Shown here: positions 35,477 to 47,254 of the stretch, piece by piece | Layout of the letters: each line of letters opens with the position of its first letter | Position numbering within the stretch: the stretch's first letter is position 1 | DNA from: Strigamia acuminata | Taxonomy: Eukaryota; Arthropoda; Chilopoda; Geophilomorpha; Linotaeniidae | Assembly: GCA_949358305.1 (NCBI GenBank) | Contig: OX442314.1 | Coordinates: forward strand, 49,050,581-49,114,580 | Direction of reading: 5' to 3' | Length of the DNA stretch: 64,000 nucleotides | The notes under the pieces: model-generated | The model's database searches: none | The model's input: only the letters and a program-made list of their open reading frames with translations | What the model was told of the DNA's origin: nothing | Program-made: the position numbers and the translations under genes

Positions 35477-38102
35477 AACGAATTTTATTATTTAGGATAC
35501 AAATGGCGACGAATTGATGCAAGAAAGTCTTTATTACAACTAAGTTGTGGTAATCAATCTGTGAGTTGTGTTCAAATTGATTAATTTCTAAGTGTTTATT
35601 CGAAATGTGGTAAAATTAAAGATTAGAGACACCCAAAAGGACGAAGGGAGAAAGGTCTTGGAAAGAGAAATAAAATTAACTGTTGTTGATGTATGTAACA
35701 GTGTAACCCATACTTTTTGTTAGTAAATAAGGTACTTTTTACACAAATCTTCTTATAGTTTCCACCACGCATTACATTAACTTATGTAAATCAATCACTG
35801 ACACTAGGTGGTTATTTTGGGGAAGTTTTTAACATTTTTAAAAGTCAATTTAACGCAAGGTAAAATTTTAAAAAAAAATTATGATTTATTTTCTTATGTC
35901 AATTATTATACTATGTTACTTGTTACTACCGGTAGTTTTAAAATCATTCGGAGCAAGCGTAATCAATTTGGGGCCTTTATAAATGGAAGCTGGACAGGGA
36001 TGATGGGTGATATTACACAGGGGGTGTGTATTACACATCAAACTGAGTTGTATAGATACTCAAATCCACCATAAGAGTAACCTATTTTTCATTGGCCCAG
36101 CCTCATTACTCCCAACTGTGGACTGTATGTTACCAACTTACCATCACAAAAAGTAGTTTTGTTTTGTTTTTAATTTGTTAGATTACTTTAATAATTGAAA
36201 TGATGTAATGTTATTTGTATTTTATAAGAAAATGTTATTTCAATTCATAAAGTACAGATTTATGATGTTTTTATTTCAATATTTATGTTTATTCAGTTTA
36301 TTGCTTGCTTTGTCGGGAAAGCAAACAATTTTCTAACAATAGGTAATCGATTACAATGTCTGTACATTGTAATGCAATTCTGGTGTTTGGGTCTATTTTT
36401 TGTATCACTACACAAGTAAAATGGCTCGGCCAATGGAAAATAGGCCACTCTTATGGTGGGTTTGAGTATAGTGATATTAAGCATTTTAAATTTTTGTTCG
36501 CTTTGTTTAGACAGCCGACATTTCAATCGGTGTGAGCATGACCCGACAGCGAATAGACTACGAGTACTTCTCTCCACAATTCTTTCCAATTCAGTTTGAA
36601 ATTATTTACAGAGGATTAGATCAGCAAGAATGGAATTACAGTTTCTATTTGCAACAGTTCGATATAGAAATGTGGTTGTACATATTTGCTATAAGCCTGA
36701 TGGTTATTTTGATCAACGTATTAGCAAGTCATTTATCAAGTACAAAACGTTTTCAGAGTTGTGTTTTAAATCTCGTTGAGCAATTAATGCTTTGTTGGCC
36801 AATTGTGATTCAAGGTTTGTATGATTTTTAATGAGAATTTACCACAAGCTTTGTCTATAAATAACCACGAATGAGATTAGGCCTAACAAAACAACAATCG
36901 TTCTTCGACCAATCCCGACGCGCTTAACAAACCGCTTTTGACGTCCCATGGGTTCTTACGGGGAAGAAATTTCTCTGGCCATGCATAATTCCCGGGAATT
37001 TTTCTCTTGCTACTGGCGCCCCCCCGGTGGGGCCTTAACGAACCAAACGTCAAATGCGGTTTGTTACGCGCGTCAGGATTGGTCAGCAGATCGATTGTTG
37101 TTTTGTTAGACCTAATCTCTATAAAGACGTGCATTTTCTATCAGTAAATTCTCGTTTTAAATACACCTAGCGTTTGAGTAATAGTCGGATTAGGTCAGCA
37201 CTCATCACGAGTGATTTTATCATGTAAGAAGATTCCTGCTGACCTAATTATCCCGACAATTACACGTCTCGCTCGGTACATTACCTCTGAAAATTTTTTG
37301 ATCCAATTTGATCCAATCTTTGCTGTTATTTCATTTAGACAAGTTTGTTAGTTTTTCAAGGAAATCCATGAAAATCGTCTTTGTAATTTATATCACATTT
37401 TCAATGTTGCTGTGGGTTAGTTACAATTCTAAATTAACTTCTTTGCTTGCAACAACGGATGTCAAAGTTCCTTTTACTTGCCTTGACGAAATGTTTGAAA
37501 ATACAGACTATTTGCCAGCGATTTTAAAAGACAGTAGTGGCGAAGAAATATTTCAGGTTTTATGATAAGAATTATTTTTTTTTCTTAAATCTATAGGCAG
37601 TTATTTTTAACAGCAACCATCGTACGTAAATAAGAGTGTTTTAAAAGTTGGTAGTGTTCACGACGGAATTGAGACGGCTTATGGTGGAAAATATGCATTC
37701 ATATGCATATTGCAAGCAGTTCAACATGTGATTCATGGAAACTGCAGTTTTGCTGTTGCATCTCATTACGTTAGAAAAGAAACTATATCCCTAGGATATT
37801 CAAAACAGTTTGCCTACTTGGAGTATTTCAATCGCAAGTAAATAAATTTCAGTCTTGCGTATATTATAAAAACAAAAAATTGATATATTTTTTGACACAG
37901 AATTCTATTATTGAAGCAATATGGAATCTTATCGGTCGTATTTCAACGTTTTTTCTCCAAATGGTCTGCTTGTTTAGAAAATCAGTTTAATAGTGTTTGG
38001 TTTGGTCAAATGATTGGACCTTTTGTATTCTTAATGGGTGCAATCTCAATATCTTTATTAGTTGGGATGTTTAAATTAATTATTGATAAATTCTTTATGT
38101 AA
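35477..38102 (+). CDS. Ionotropic receptor (IR), iGluR-like chemosensory channel
   Basis: Ligand-gated cation channel of the variant ionotropic glutamate receptor family, acting in sensory-neuron membranes. Exons I infer (phases all agree): 35477 or 35496-35560, 35759-35859, 35936-36023, 36511-36814, 37339-37556, 37614-37837, 37901-38102; about 400 residues. Ligand-binding S1: FPPRITLTY ... GGYFGEVFNIF, INGSWTGMMGDITQG, then TADISIGVSMTRQRIDYEYF with the conserved Arg. M1: MWLYIFAISLMVILINVLA. Pore loop: LNLVEQLMLCWPIV. M3: VIYITFSMLLWVSYNSKLTSLLAT, the SYTANLAAF-like gate. S2 follows (KVGSVHDGIETAYGGK). M4: FVFLMGAISISLLVGMF. No large amino-terminal domain, as in divergent IRs. Introns hold MITEs. 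Poly(A) signal at 38270. Confidence 0.9.
36057..36468. mobile_element. MITE in an IR intron
   Basis: Inverted ends TACTCAAATCCACCATAAGA (36057) and its complement ending at 36468. The match continues for about 50 bp through CCTATTTT.CATTGGCC. A/T-rich middle, no coding capacity. Wholly inside the intron 36024-36510. Confidence 0.8.
36874..37119. mobile_element. Second MITE in an IR intron
   Basis: Inverted ends AGATTAGGCCTAACAAAAC and, inverted, AGATTAGGTCTAACAAAAC, with arms extending about 100 bp (CCAATCC.GACGCGC.TAACAAACCGC). G/C-rich core. Inside the intron 36815-37338, which also holds a smaller inverted repeat TTAGGTCAGCA / TGCTGACCTAA at about 37189-37249. Confidence 0.82.
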
Positions 38103-38923
<821 letters not shown>

Positions 38924-39488
38924 GTTTTGTATGTTATTCTAGTGTAGGAAATACAATTTTTATTGTTATTAAATAAAATTATTAAAATAATTGGTTTTGT
39001 GGTTTAATTTGTAAATAAAAGATGGAACAGCAAGCTGTGTTTTGTCTAGTTGTAATATATTTGTAGAATATTCTGATAATTCTCCTAAATTTATGTACTA
39101 AACGTCTAAACTATAATTATAAGGGTCTTCATCCTAACGCAATAAATTTTTACAATAATTCGTAAGAATTACTGGGTTTTTCGCTGAAATTCCTAAAGAA
39201 CAGGACTGTATTCTTGCATATTCTGTTGTGCTTCTAAGCGGGATTTAACTAAAATTAATCTATTTAATTTGTAAAGAAAATAGCAGTCGTATTAAACAAG
39301 TTTGTTTATTTATTGTATTTTTGATTAAATATGTATAATCTTTGCAGATAATATAAGTTCTTTCTTTAAAATAAAACCCAATAGCCTTAATCATTTTTAT
39401 GAAGCACTTTGTACAATAAAACCAACATCCACAAATCTAGAAAATACATTTTTATTTATTAGTAATTTTTGTTATAAATTGTTCAAAT
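38924..39488. other. Non-coding A/T-rich DNA
   Basis: Nothing recognisable besides the H3 poly(A) signal; several additional AATAAA sequences. Confidence 0.5.
38972..38977 (+). terminator. Poly(A) signal after H3
   Basis: AATAAA 48 bp downstream of the H3 stop codon, in place of the expected histone stem-loop. Confidence 0.6.
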
Positions 39489-39492
39489 AAAT

Positions 39493-40463
39493 TGCTGCGA
39501 TCCGGGTTAATATCAAGCAAATTACTAATTAATAGGCTTGAAACCGCAGGTGAATGCTTAAAAAGACTTACAATCAGCGGCCGTAAATTGTCTAGGGTTG
39601 ATTTGCAATAGAGAGAAATAAAGACACAGTTTTTATGATAAAAATCACACAAATTCTTTATTAAGTTAAATACAATAAAATATAATGAAATGACTAGTTA
39701 AAATAATACGATTGCGACAAGTCGCGAAGTGAAATGAGCGGGAACAATGGAAGGGCTTGCAACGACTGTTGCAAGCTACAAAGCGTCAGAAATGGCGCTT
39801 AAACAACACACAGTTGCTAGGAAAATATCTCTGTTCTTTTCCTCTCAACACTCACGTACGATGGTCCTTTTGACGATGGTTCACGTGAGTCTACTGCTCG
39901 GCGTGCGACGGCTCGGAGGCGGTGGTTGACGGCGGGCAGGCTTCCGTTTCTCGTACGATGGCGGTGGCTGTCGTTCGCGCGGCAGCGACGGCGATGGTTC
40001 ACGGAACACGGGAACTTCTCTTCTCGATTGCTGGAATTAGCTACGGCTAATTCAAGCAGAATTGCTGGCTTTGTGCTTTGGGTGGCACAAAGATAGCAGG
40101 TGAAACTGAGTTACAACGGTCCTCTACCAATACTTTTCTTTCAGGAGCAAAAGCAGTGATGTTGAGGTTGTTGTTGTATTTTTCAGAGTCCCGATTTGAG
40201 CCAAGGCGCGAGCCCAGCACGCTTCAATATTGCGCAGAAATCTGCGCACTTAGCTCAAATGGGTGCAACTAGTGGTTATTACACCATATTGCACCATAAC
40301 GGTTAATAACCGTCTTCACCCCGGACAACCTGGGGTGATATGTGCCTAGAGAGGATTTCTCCCCTCGGTCACATGATCTGACTTGGCGTGTGCCACAGTC
40401 AAATTAATTAGAAGACAATTAATTTTATCTTCTAAGTTGGTGAAATATTTTGAGATCACCACA
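39493..40463 (-). repeat. Solo Gypsy LTR (971 bp)
   Basis: In sense orientation it runs TGTGGTGATC ... GGATCGCAGCA, resembling the ends of the complete element's LTR, with AAAT duplicated at 39489-39492 and 40464-40467. No internal sequence remains, so it is a recombination-derived solo LTR of a related family. It contains perfect hairpins at 39755-39776, 40034-40053 and 40069-40092 and a short one at 39781-39800. The one at 40034 aligns with the last hairpin of the complete element. Confidence 0.93.
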
Positions 40464-40467
40464 AAAT

Positions 40468-41711
40468 CAGTAAAAATCTGCAAAACTTACAAATATTTAA
40501 TAAAAAAAATTGTTTATTATACAGGGTGTATCAGAATTCATGTTACACAGAAATAGGAGGTATAGAAGGAGACCAGGAGATCACGTTTCCACTGATCAAA
40601 AATTCCAAAAAAAATTTCCATATAGTCACAGCCCCAAAAACAATGGAAGATTTTAAATATCGCGCGTCATGCATATCGCCCACGTTTGCCAGGTTAAAAC
40701 GTAATTCTCAAATAAATACACACAATCAGTAGCCAACAGCAGAAATTTATTACAAGAGATGCTCTACATGTCCACCATATGCATCAATGGCACAGTTGGT
40801 AGCGACAGAATAAATTCATTCCGACTCTGTTAAAGATCTTTGGGTTATCCGTGACCTCTCCTACAGCAACACATTCTGTAACATTAAAATGATCAGTTTG
40901 TGTGTTTTTATTTGAGAATTGCACCTGAGCAAAATTTTTTTCATCACATTTAATGGCACCAATTAGTGTTTCAGGTCAACCTTTTTTTTAGGACTGTCTT
41001 TTCCTGTCTTTGAGAGATTGGTTAGTCATTTAGTTAATAATAGGCAGATCAAAAGCTTTTTTTTAGTTTATTTTTAAATATTTGTTGGTGTTTGCTTAGT
41101 AGTGTTCCAATATCTTATGAATGGATAGAAAAATCAGATTTTTAAATTTTTCGAATTTCTTCAATTTTAGAGGAGTCGACACTCGTTTGTTGCTGTGCTC
41201 GTGGGCTCGTTGTTCGTGTGTTCACATTTCAATTCTTTTTTCAGTTTTAATTCGGCATAGAATAAAAAAAATTTGAAATAAAAATATTAAATTCGATCGA
41301 AAAATAAAAATGTAGGCGTGAGTTCCTTTCTCACTCAATCGATAATACAAAACGTATTCATTTCCTCTACCGTATACAAATACCGGTAAGTATATTTCAG
41401 TTTCTAGCCCAAAATAAAATATTGCCCGAGTTAAGAAAATAAACCAAAGATCTAATTTCCTATACACAAACTTCTTGCTTTACAATTTAGTTAGATAATA
41501 GTAATCTTTGTCAAAGGTGTTGACATCGGCGTTACATCTAACAGATACACATTAGAAATTGACATTTGAACTACGTTACACATGTCTACGTTACACATGT
41601 CTACCGTAACGCACCACCTACGTCACCTTGATTTCACGTACTTAAAGGTGGATGTGGCCACTCTCAAAGCATTCAGTCTCTGCTACCAACGCTTAACACC
41701 GACCAAACGAC
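40468..41711. repeat. Non-coding; DNA-transposon debris and a dispersed repeat
   Basis: 40522-40560 begins ACAGGGTGTATCAGAATTC, an end typical of mariner-related insect elements. At about 40750-40800 the minus strand reads CAIDAYGGHVEHLL, like a transposase C-terminus. 40926-41165 is a dispersed repeat (AATGGCACCAATTAGTGTTT, GAGAGATTGGTTAGTCATTT) also at 48996-49235 and 59156-59395. At about 41575-41610 the motif CTACGTTACACATGT is repeated. Confidence 0.55.
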
Positions 41712-42213
41712 ATGTCCGAACAATCCATCAACATCGACGACGCATTTCCCTTCGCCTGTGGATGTTGCAACAAAAAATTCACCGGCCAAGCACCCTACAA
41801 CCAGCATTTGGCCAGCGCGATGCACTTGAGAAAAGCGCAGAATTTGCGACCTAACCAGCGACGCAGATTTGCCGTTGTCTTTTCCGTTTTCTTGTTTGGT
41901 GTGCAACAAGAAATTCACGGGCGAAAAACCGTATGAGCATCACTTAGTCAGCGCGCTGCACGCACGGAAAGTGAATGCGGATTTTTCGGAGGCATTGAGA
42001 GATAGTCGCGGGGCTTATCACCCCATTAATAATCCGGGCGGGTGGAAGGAGTGCGAGCTGAACATGGGCTTGGTTTGTCCGTGGTGGGAGTGCGAGCACT
42101 GCCACCCCGCTCCATCACCCAAAAATTTCGTCAATAATCTCGACTCTTCGCTGGACTCTTCGCTGGATTCTTTGCTAGATTCCAGCGATTCCAGCGAATA
42201 TCTATTTAGTTAG
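41712..42213 (+). CDS. Small two-finger C2H2 protein, frameshifted between fingers
   Basis: The first frame (ATG at 41712) encodes FPFACGCCNKKFTGQAPYNQHL...H; a second frame (open from before 41869) encodes FPFSCLVCNKKFTGEKPYEHHL...H, then GAYHPINNPGGWKECELN, a WWECEHCHP motif and an Asp/Ser-rich repeat tail (SSLDSSLDS) to the stop at 42213. The two fingers are clear duplicates, so they belong to one protein. A single-base indel around 41855-41870 separates them; no GT donor is available between them for an intron. Either a recent pseudogene, a sequencing error, or two short products. Possibly nucleic-acid binding. Confidence 0.55.
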
Positions 42214-42647
42214 GGCACATGTTACTTATTTATTTATTTATTTATTCATTCATTCATTGTCACATTCACATTGCAATTTCATACAAAATTTTCTCTGTGC
42301 TCGAAAATGTTGAGAAATTGCTATGACGTTGTCAAAACTAACCTAAAATAAAAAGAAACGAAATCAAATAGCGTATTTTCTCGTTTTGTAGCCGCCCTCG
42401 AATAGTAGCCGCGCCTCAAAGACGACATTTTTCAGCGTGTTTTCAGCCTATTGGTGATTTTCCTTAATGCTTTATGTTCTTTTGTTTAATTTGCCTCATC
42501 CAGTGTTGATAAAAAGTTCTATCACAGACAGATGAACAATGCAGTCAAGCCTCCTTTTCCAGACATTCCAATTGGAGAAAAGTGAAATAACCGCTTAAAT
42601 TTCAAAAATGTAATTTTTTTTAAAAATATAATAATAAAAATTAGATA
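42214..42647. other. Non-coding DNA
   Basis: A (TTTA)n/(TTCA)n microsatellite at about 42224-42260; AATAAA near 42344. Nothing else seen. Confidence 0.5.
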
Positions 42648-43634
42648 CAGTGCGCGCCAAAAAGATGAGTGCACCCCATTTTTCCTTCATTTTTCAGCAA
42701 TGCCCGCGTGTTGAGTGTTGAAATTTTAAACAAAGGTGCAAAATCATAACAAAATAAACTGCTGAAACAATTGGAGCGATTGAGAAACAAACAAAAAATT
42801 CATTACAAAAAAATGAAAATAGAGGTGCGACAAAATGATGGTTTTGGATGAAAAAAAACTCAATCCAGATGCATTGAGAAGTGATTGGCATCCCAAACCA
42901 CGACATGAGTTCATTAATGCACCTTAGAACATTCTGTTTTCTTGCTGTACTCAAATGGGCAATTTTTATGATTCTCTGCGGGTGGTGTGCTGAGTCCTGT
43001 AAATTTTTAAGCCACATAAAAATAGTACAAGATGAGCAGGAAAGCTGTATTCTATTTGAAATTAAGCCTGCTGCTAGCCTAACACAAGTTACAAAGGCAA
43101 AATTTTGTCATTTGGCTCCAGTCAATGTGCAACTTTTCCATTCAAGTTGTGTTATAGTACAGAAATTGAGTCCCAACCTAAAAATTATTATGAAATTATG
43201 CATTAGGAACCCCCAATTAGTCTAAAAAGTGTTTTCAGAAATTTATTATTACAATGAAATTCCATATTTCCTGAATTTAAGGGTCGGGGAGTTCAGAGTG
43301 ATGTGGAGGCTTTAAAAATGGACAATTTAAAAATCTGCTTTGACAGTTTTCATCCAACATCACCTATTTATCACCATCTATACATGCAAGTTCATTGTCT
43401 TAACTATTTTGCTTACTGTTGAAGTTTGATTGTAGTGCACTTATCATTTTGTCGCACCTCTATTTTCATTTTTTTGTAATAAATTTTTTGTTTGTTTCTC
43501 AATCGCTCCAATTGTTTCAGCAGTTTATTTTGTTATGATTTTGCACCTTTGTTTAAAATTTCAACACTCAACACGCGGGCATTGCTGAAAAATGAAGGAA
43601 AAATGGGGTGCACTCATCTTTTTGGCGCGCACTG
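42648..43634. mobile_element. Tc1/mariner-like element with ~190-bp inverted repeats
   Basis: Ends CAGTGCGCGCCAAAAAG, flanked by TA at 42646-42647 and 43635-43636. The left arm 42648-42840 is almost exactly complementary to 43444-43634. The 600-bp middle has a 114-codon open frame (42881-43225) without a DD(E/D) signature, so it is non-autonomous. Confidence 0.92.
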
Positions 43635-43636
43635 TA

Positions 43637-44399
43637 GTAAATTAAATGTTTAATTCAAACTTTATTCGTGGCAATGCCGGAAAGTTTCATCGCCAAGAAC
43701 ACTAACAGACTCGCTTAAATGTATTAAGTTCTCGGGATCTCGGCTGTAGCATCCTGCTACCGCAATTTGTCCTCATGGCAGCGTATAAAAATCGCTTACC
43801 CTCTAAAGTACTGGAAAATTTTAATGTAATTAATATTAATTTCTTATTTTTAAAAAAATAACAAACATTAACATTACTACTAAAAAAATAAATAAATAAA
43901 AGTAAAAATTTTCACAGTACACACAGGAAAGAATCCTGTGTGGTTGTAACTGTTTGTAACAATGTGAGAGAGAGGTGCATTTAAATTTTTGAAAGAAACA
44001 TTGCTCAGGTCGTGTGAATACTTTATTTAACAATAATTTTAACAATTGTGAATTACACACTCTTGCGGTCCCCTTGTCAGTACTATGTTTGTACTATGTA
44101 AAAAATGCTATGTTGAATTGACCACGTCACCCATGGGGCTCATACCCTGTGTGTGACGGTGCGGTTGCCGGTGCGGTGTGCCTTCGTGGCACCCCCGCAA
44201 CGGGTGACGGGATTCCCCATACCCCTAGACAACAGTAATAAAGGCCAACCAACCAATATTAGGGAGTTTCTGTCATTTTACGTGAGTATGCGTCCCATAC
44301 CAGTGTATTCAGTCCCCCTGATTGCTCTGGCGAAAACCATATTACCGGTAGTCAATTTTTTCAAGCGCGGATCAACGTGTATGTGACTACGGGGTTTAC
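43637..44399. other. Non-coding DNA
   Basis: 44100-44240 ends CATACCCCTAGACAACAGTAATAAAG, which recurs as CATACCCCTAGACAACAATAAA at 47790-47811; probably the 3' end of a small retroelement family. Otherwise nothing recognised. Confidence 0.45.
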
Positions 44400-46435
44400 A
44401 AAGCAACAAACAAAACAAATCGTTTGGGATAGGACGAATTCTCGTTACAAAAGTTTGCCAACCATTTACGACACTTGATGACTTTCGAACAAGAGCGGCA
44501 ATTTTGAAGATTTAGTCGTCATAAAATAAATATTTGCGAATAAAACAAAATAACTACAAATGTACATGACATCGGCATACTTTGGCCACTGTCTAAATCA
44601 GTAAACTTTTTTAAAATTTTCTAACATTAACTTTGTTGATTTCTGTTTAATTTTGTTTAAATAAATTGTGTGACGTTTCATCAACCACAAAAATTGTCAA
44701 CTCTCAATACAACATTGTTTGATTTAACTTTTATGATTCCAATAAACAAAAATTCCAAAACCGGTCAATCATTTGCTGATTTACACCTCGGACATTTTCT
44801 TCAATACACACCTTGTAGGCCTTCAGACAATCTATCTTAAAAATTGCCATCTCTTCCCTCGAAGTGATAAACTTCTTCGCCACAAACACCAACAAGTCCA
44901 AATTCAAACCGTAGTTAGCGAAATCATGCTCCAAAACACACTTGGATAAAACTCCCCGCACATCCTCCACTCTCAAATCTGCAAACAGCAATCCAATATT
45001 GAACAAATGTTGACGACTGCACGTCATCGCTTCAAACAACCCCGCAAACGAGAAATGCACAACGCGCTCACAAACACGACTTTTAACCGCAGACGGCACA
45101 CTCGTCAACAAATCCGTCAAACAATCCTTAACCTTACAAACATTCAAGCAGTCGACCCAACCGGCCAGTCTAATCAAAAAAATGAGCAGATAATAAAGAT
45201 CATCCGAAACCAAATGCAAAATACGCCTCAAAGTCGGCGTGAAAAAATCCACAAACACCAAATCGCACACGAGCGCCAAACAAACCTGCGATCCAAACCC
45301 CGAAAACAAAACGGCGTCCACTTGTTCTTCGTCCATTTGAGAAAGTAAAAAACACATAATGGACATGCCAAAACCATAATCGCCGCGAGGAGGAATTTCT
45401 TCGTCGCCCATGCTTTCCGCCTGATCTTTAATTAAGTCTCCAACAAACCAGTTAAATCTTCCTCCGGACTTTGCGAGTTCTACGACTAATTCGCTCTTTT
45501 CGTCGTTCGCCATTAGTGACCAAAAGTATTCGACTCCACTCTGGTTTCTCCACTCCATGCACTGGAAAAACAAGTCGCGCTTCTTCTCATTGGTCATTTC
45601 ACAACAAGTAAATGCAAATGGATGATCTTTCCAAACATTTATCATTAAACTCTTCAATTCGTCGTCGTCTTCGAATTCTGCGCAGTATTTTTCCAACAAG
45701 CCGGTGAAATTGTTCCAAAGATACTCGACCTCTTCGTGAATGCAATACAAGCAAGCAATGTCGAATCGTTCTATGGGCGTTAAACTCTGCAATCGGCAAA
45801 GAAATCGTGCTGAATCGGTCGTGTTTAATCGTCCATGGACTGTCCATTGCGCGCAGTCGATTACGTGTTTGAATAATTCAAACCGGAGTTCTTCAAACAC
45901 GTCGAAGAGCAAAGTTGTTATCCATTCATCTAATTGGCTTCCAATGTAGCGGACCTGTCGGTGTAAAGCGGGTTTTATGTTGCGAGAAATATTCAAAGTG
46001 TCCACTTGGTTGCAAATTCGAATCGTCACTTTTGGCCAGAATTCCAAATGCGTGGTGCAGCCCAAACGGTCGATCGTGCTGTTGAAAACGTTTGCCCATA
46101 AAAGTGCTGCAGTTTTGGCGAGGGTTGCGTCCAGGAAACTCGGCACATCCAAGATAAATTTCATGGTGGAATATTCCTGTCTCTGTAAGATCGGCTTTAA
46201 ATGTGCGTGAATACAACGCGACGTTGTTGCGACGTGATATTTTAACCCTGGACACCTCAAACTGAATTTCTTCGTACATTGTTGCATGTTGATACATTGT
46301 TTATTCTCGGGGTTGTTTAAAATTAAAAAAATATATTACTAGTATGAAAACCCGATTAAAAACAAGATCATTTGTGACGGACATTGCTGCAACTTTGTTC
46401 TACACATGCGGTGTACAGCAGGGAAGTTGCAATGG
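44400..46435. repeat. Segmental duplication, copy B (paralogue at 9060-10960)
   Basis: See copy A. Same gene orientation and flank order. Confidence 0.85.
44731..46164 (-). CDS. Unrecognised protein family member B (477 aa)
   Basis: Paralogue of 9412-10809, with most residues shared. I start it at the ATG at 46164 (MKFILDVPSFLDATLAKTAA), which matches copy A. The frame is open a further 41 codons upstream to an ATG at 46287, but that extension has no counterpart in copy A. It carries an extra acidic segment (about residues 276-293, ESMGDEEIPPRGDYGFG) missing from copy A. Cys/Trp/Phe-rich, helical, no transmembrane span. A downstream tRNA-His and a repeat similar to 11530-11720 follow. Function unknown; the maintained frame argues for a real gene family. 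Confidence 0.7.
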   Translation of the reverse strand: MKFILDVPSFLDATLAKTAALLWANVFNSTIDRLGCTTHLEFWPKVTIRICNQVDTLNISRNIKPALHRQVRYIGSQLDEWITTLLFDVFEELRFELFKHVIDCAQWTVHGRLNTTDSARFLCRLQSLTPIERFDIACLYCIHEEVEYLWNNFTGLLEKYCAEFEDDDELKSLMINVWKDHPFAFTCCEMTNEKKRDLFFQCMEWRNQSGVEYFWSLMANDEKSELVVELAKSGGRFNWFVGDLIKDQAESMGDEEIPPRGDYGFGMSIMCFLLSQMDEEQVDAVLFSGFGSQVCLALVCDLVFVDFFTPTLRRILHLVSDDLYYLLIFLIRLAGWVDCLNVCKVKDCLTDLLTSVPSAVKSRVCERVVHFSFAGLFEAMTCSRQHLFNIGLLFADLRVEDVRGVLSKCVLEHDFANYGLNLDLLVFVAKKFITSREEMAIFKIDCLKAYKVCIEENVRGVNQQMIDRFWNFCLLES

Positions 46436-46587
46436 TGCATCTTTATCTTTTTAATGTTTTTACCATTGGTAAATTGGACAAAAAAGTAACTAATAATGTA
46501 TGAAAACTCTTGTAGGTGCACACCAACAATCAAAATTGATTTATAGTTTTATATTTTTGTTAAAAAAAAGTTTAAAAAAAAAAGTCG
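46436..46587. other. Spacer
   Basis: A/T-rich spacer between copy B and the tRNA-His 3' half. An A-rich stretch (T-rich on the minus strand, 46561-46583) directly follows the tRNA 3' end and could act as the RNA polymerase III terminator. Confidence 0.5.
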
Positions 46588-47254
46588 TGCCGTGACCAGG
46601 ATTCGAACCTGGGTTAAGCTAAGTACACATGACCTGATTCCGTGCACGGAATGATCACTTTCCGTGTATGGCCGAAAGTTTGGTTCAGTGTGGTACACAT
46701 GATTCCGCTTACCACACACGGAAACTTTCTGGCAACCGAAATTTTATTCTTTCCGGCAGTGATGGTGCACGGAATAGCTTGAATTGTTTCCGTGCACGAA
46801 CAGATTCTGAGTACCCAGAATGCATTGTGGTAATGCAACCGATCGTGACCGGTCGTACACAAGGTGTGGAGGTGGATACTGAATACAAAGACAGATAATA
46901 CTAAAAATGTTTGATTAATTTATTTTATTATTTATTATTAATTATTAATTTAAAAATACATCAATCCATTTATTTTGCACAATCTAACTCCAACATTTTT
47001 TAAAAGTGGTCGCCATTTGTATTTACAACACGTGCACGGATTGTTTGTACCAAACAATTTCCGTGCACGGATTGTGTGTACCAAACAATTTCCGCGCACG
47101 GAATGACACAGCCAAACACACAGGCGGAATTATTTCGCGCGCAGCGTGACATCCTGAAATTTCAGACTCTGAATATTCAGAGTCTGAAAGTCTCATGTGT
47201 ACTTAGCTTTATTGCGGCCACAACGCAAGGTACTAACCACTATACGATCACGGC
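46588..47254 (-). tRNA. tRNA-His (GTG), split by a MITE
   Basis: Minus-strand 5' half 47254-47212: acceptor GCCGTGA, D arm, anticodon arm TTGCG-TTGTGGC-CGCAA (anticodon GTG). 3' half 46616-46588: T arm CCAGG-TTCGAAT-CCTGG and acceptor TCACGGC plus A. Without the insertion and with one TTA removed, a 72-nt cloverleaf with a 4-nt variable loop results. The insertion lies in the variable loop between A and B promoter boxes. Both boxes are intact but about 600 bp apart, so the gene is presumably dead. Confidence 0.92.
46617..47208. mobile_element. Harbinger-like MITE in the tRNA-His gene (592 bp)
   Basis: Perfect 15-bp inverted ends AGCTAAGTACACATG, flanked by TTA at 46614-46616 and 47209-47211, the PIF/Harbinger preference. 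The motif GTGCACGGA (or its complement) occurs many times near both ends, likely subterminal transposase sites. No transposase. Confidence 0.92.

Noticed and set aside
40745-40830. Complete mariner-related transposase
   Set aside because: Only a C-terminus-like tail is visible; the rest of the region is not coding, so I list it just as debris.
42881-43225. 114-codon frame in the Tc1/mariner-like element
   Set aside because: No HTH or DD(E/D) motifs; probably chance in a non-autonomous element.
46164-46287. 41-residue N-terminal extension of family member B
   Set aside because: No counterpart in copy A, where the aligned region is out of frame; the internal ATG is shared by both.
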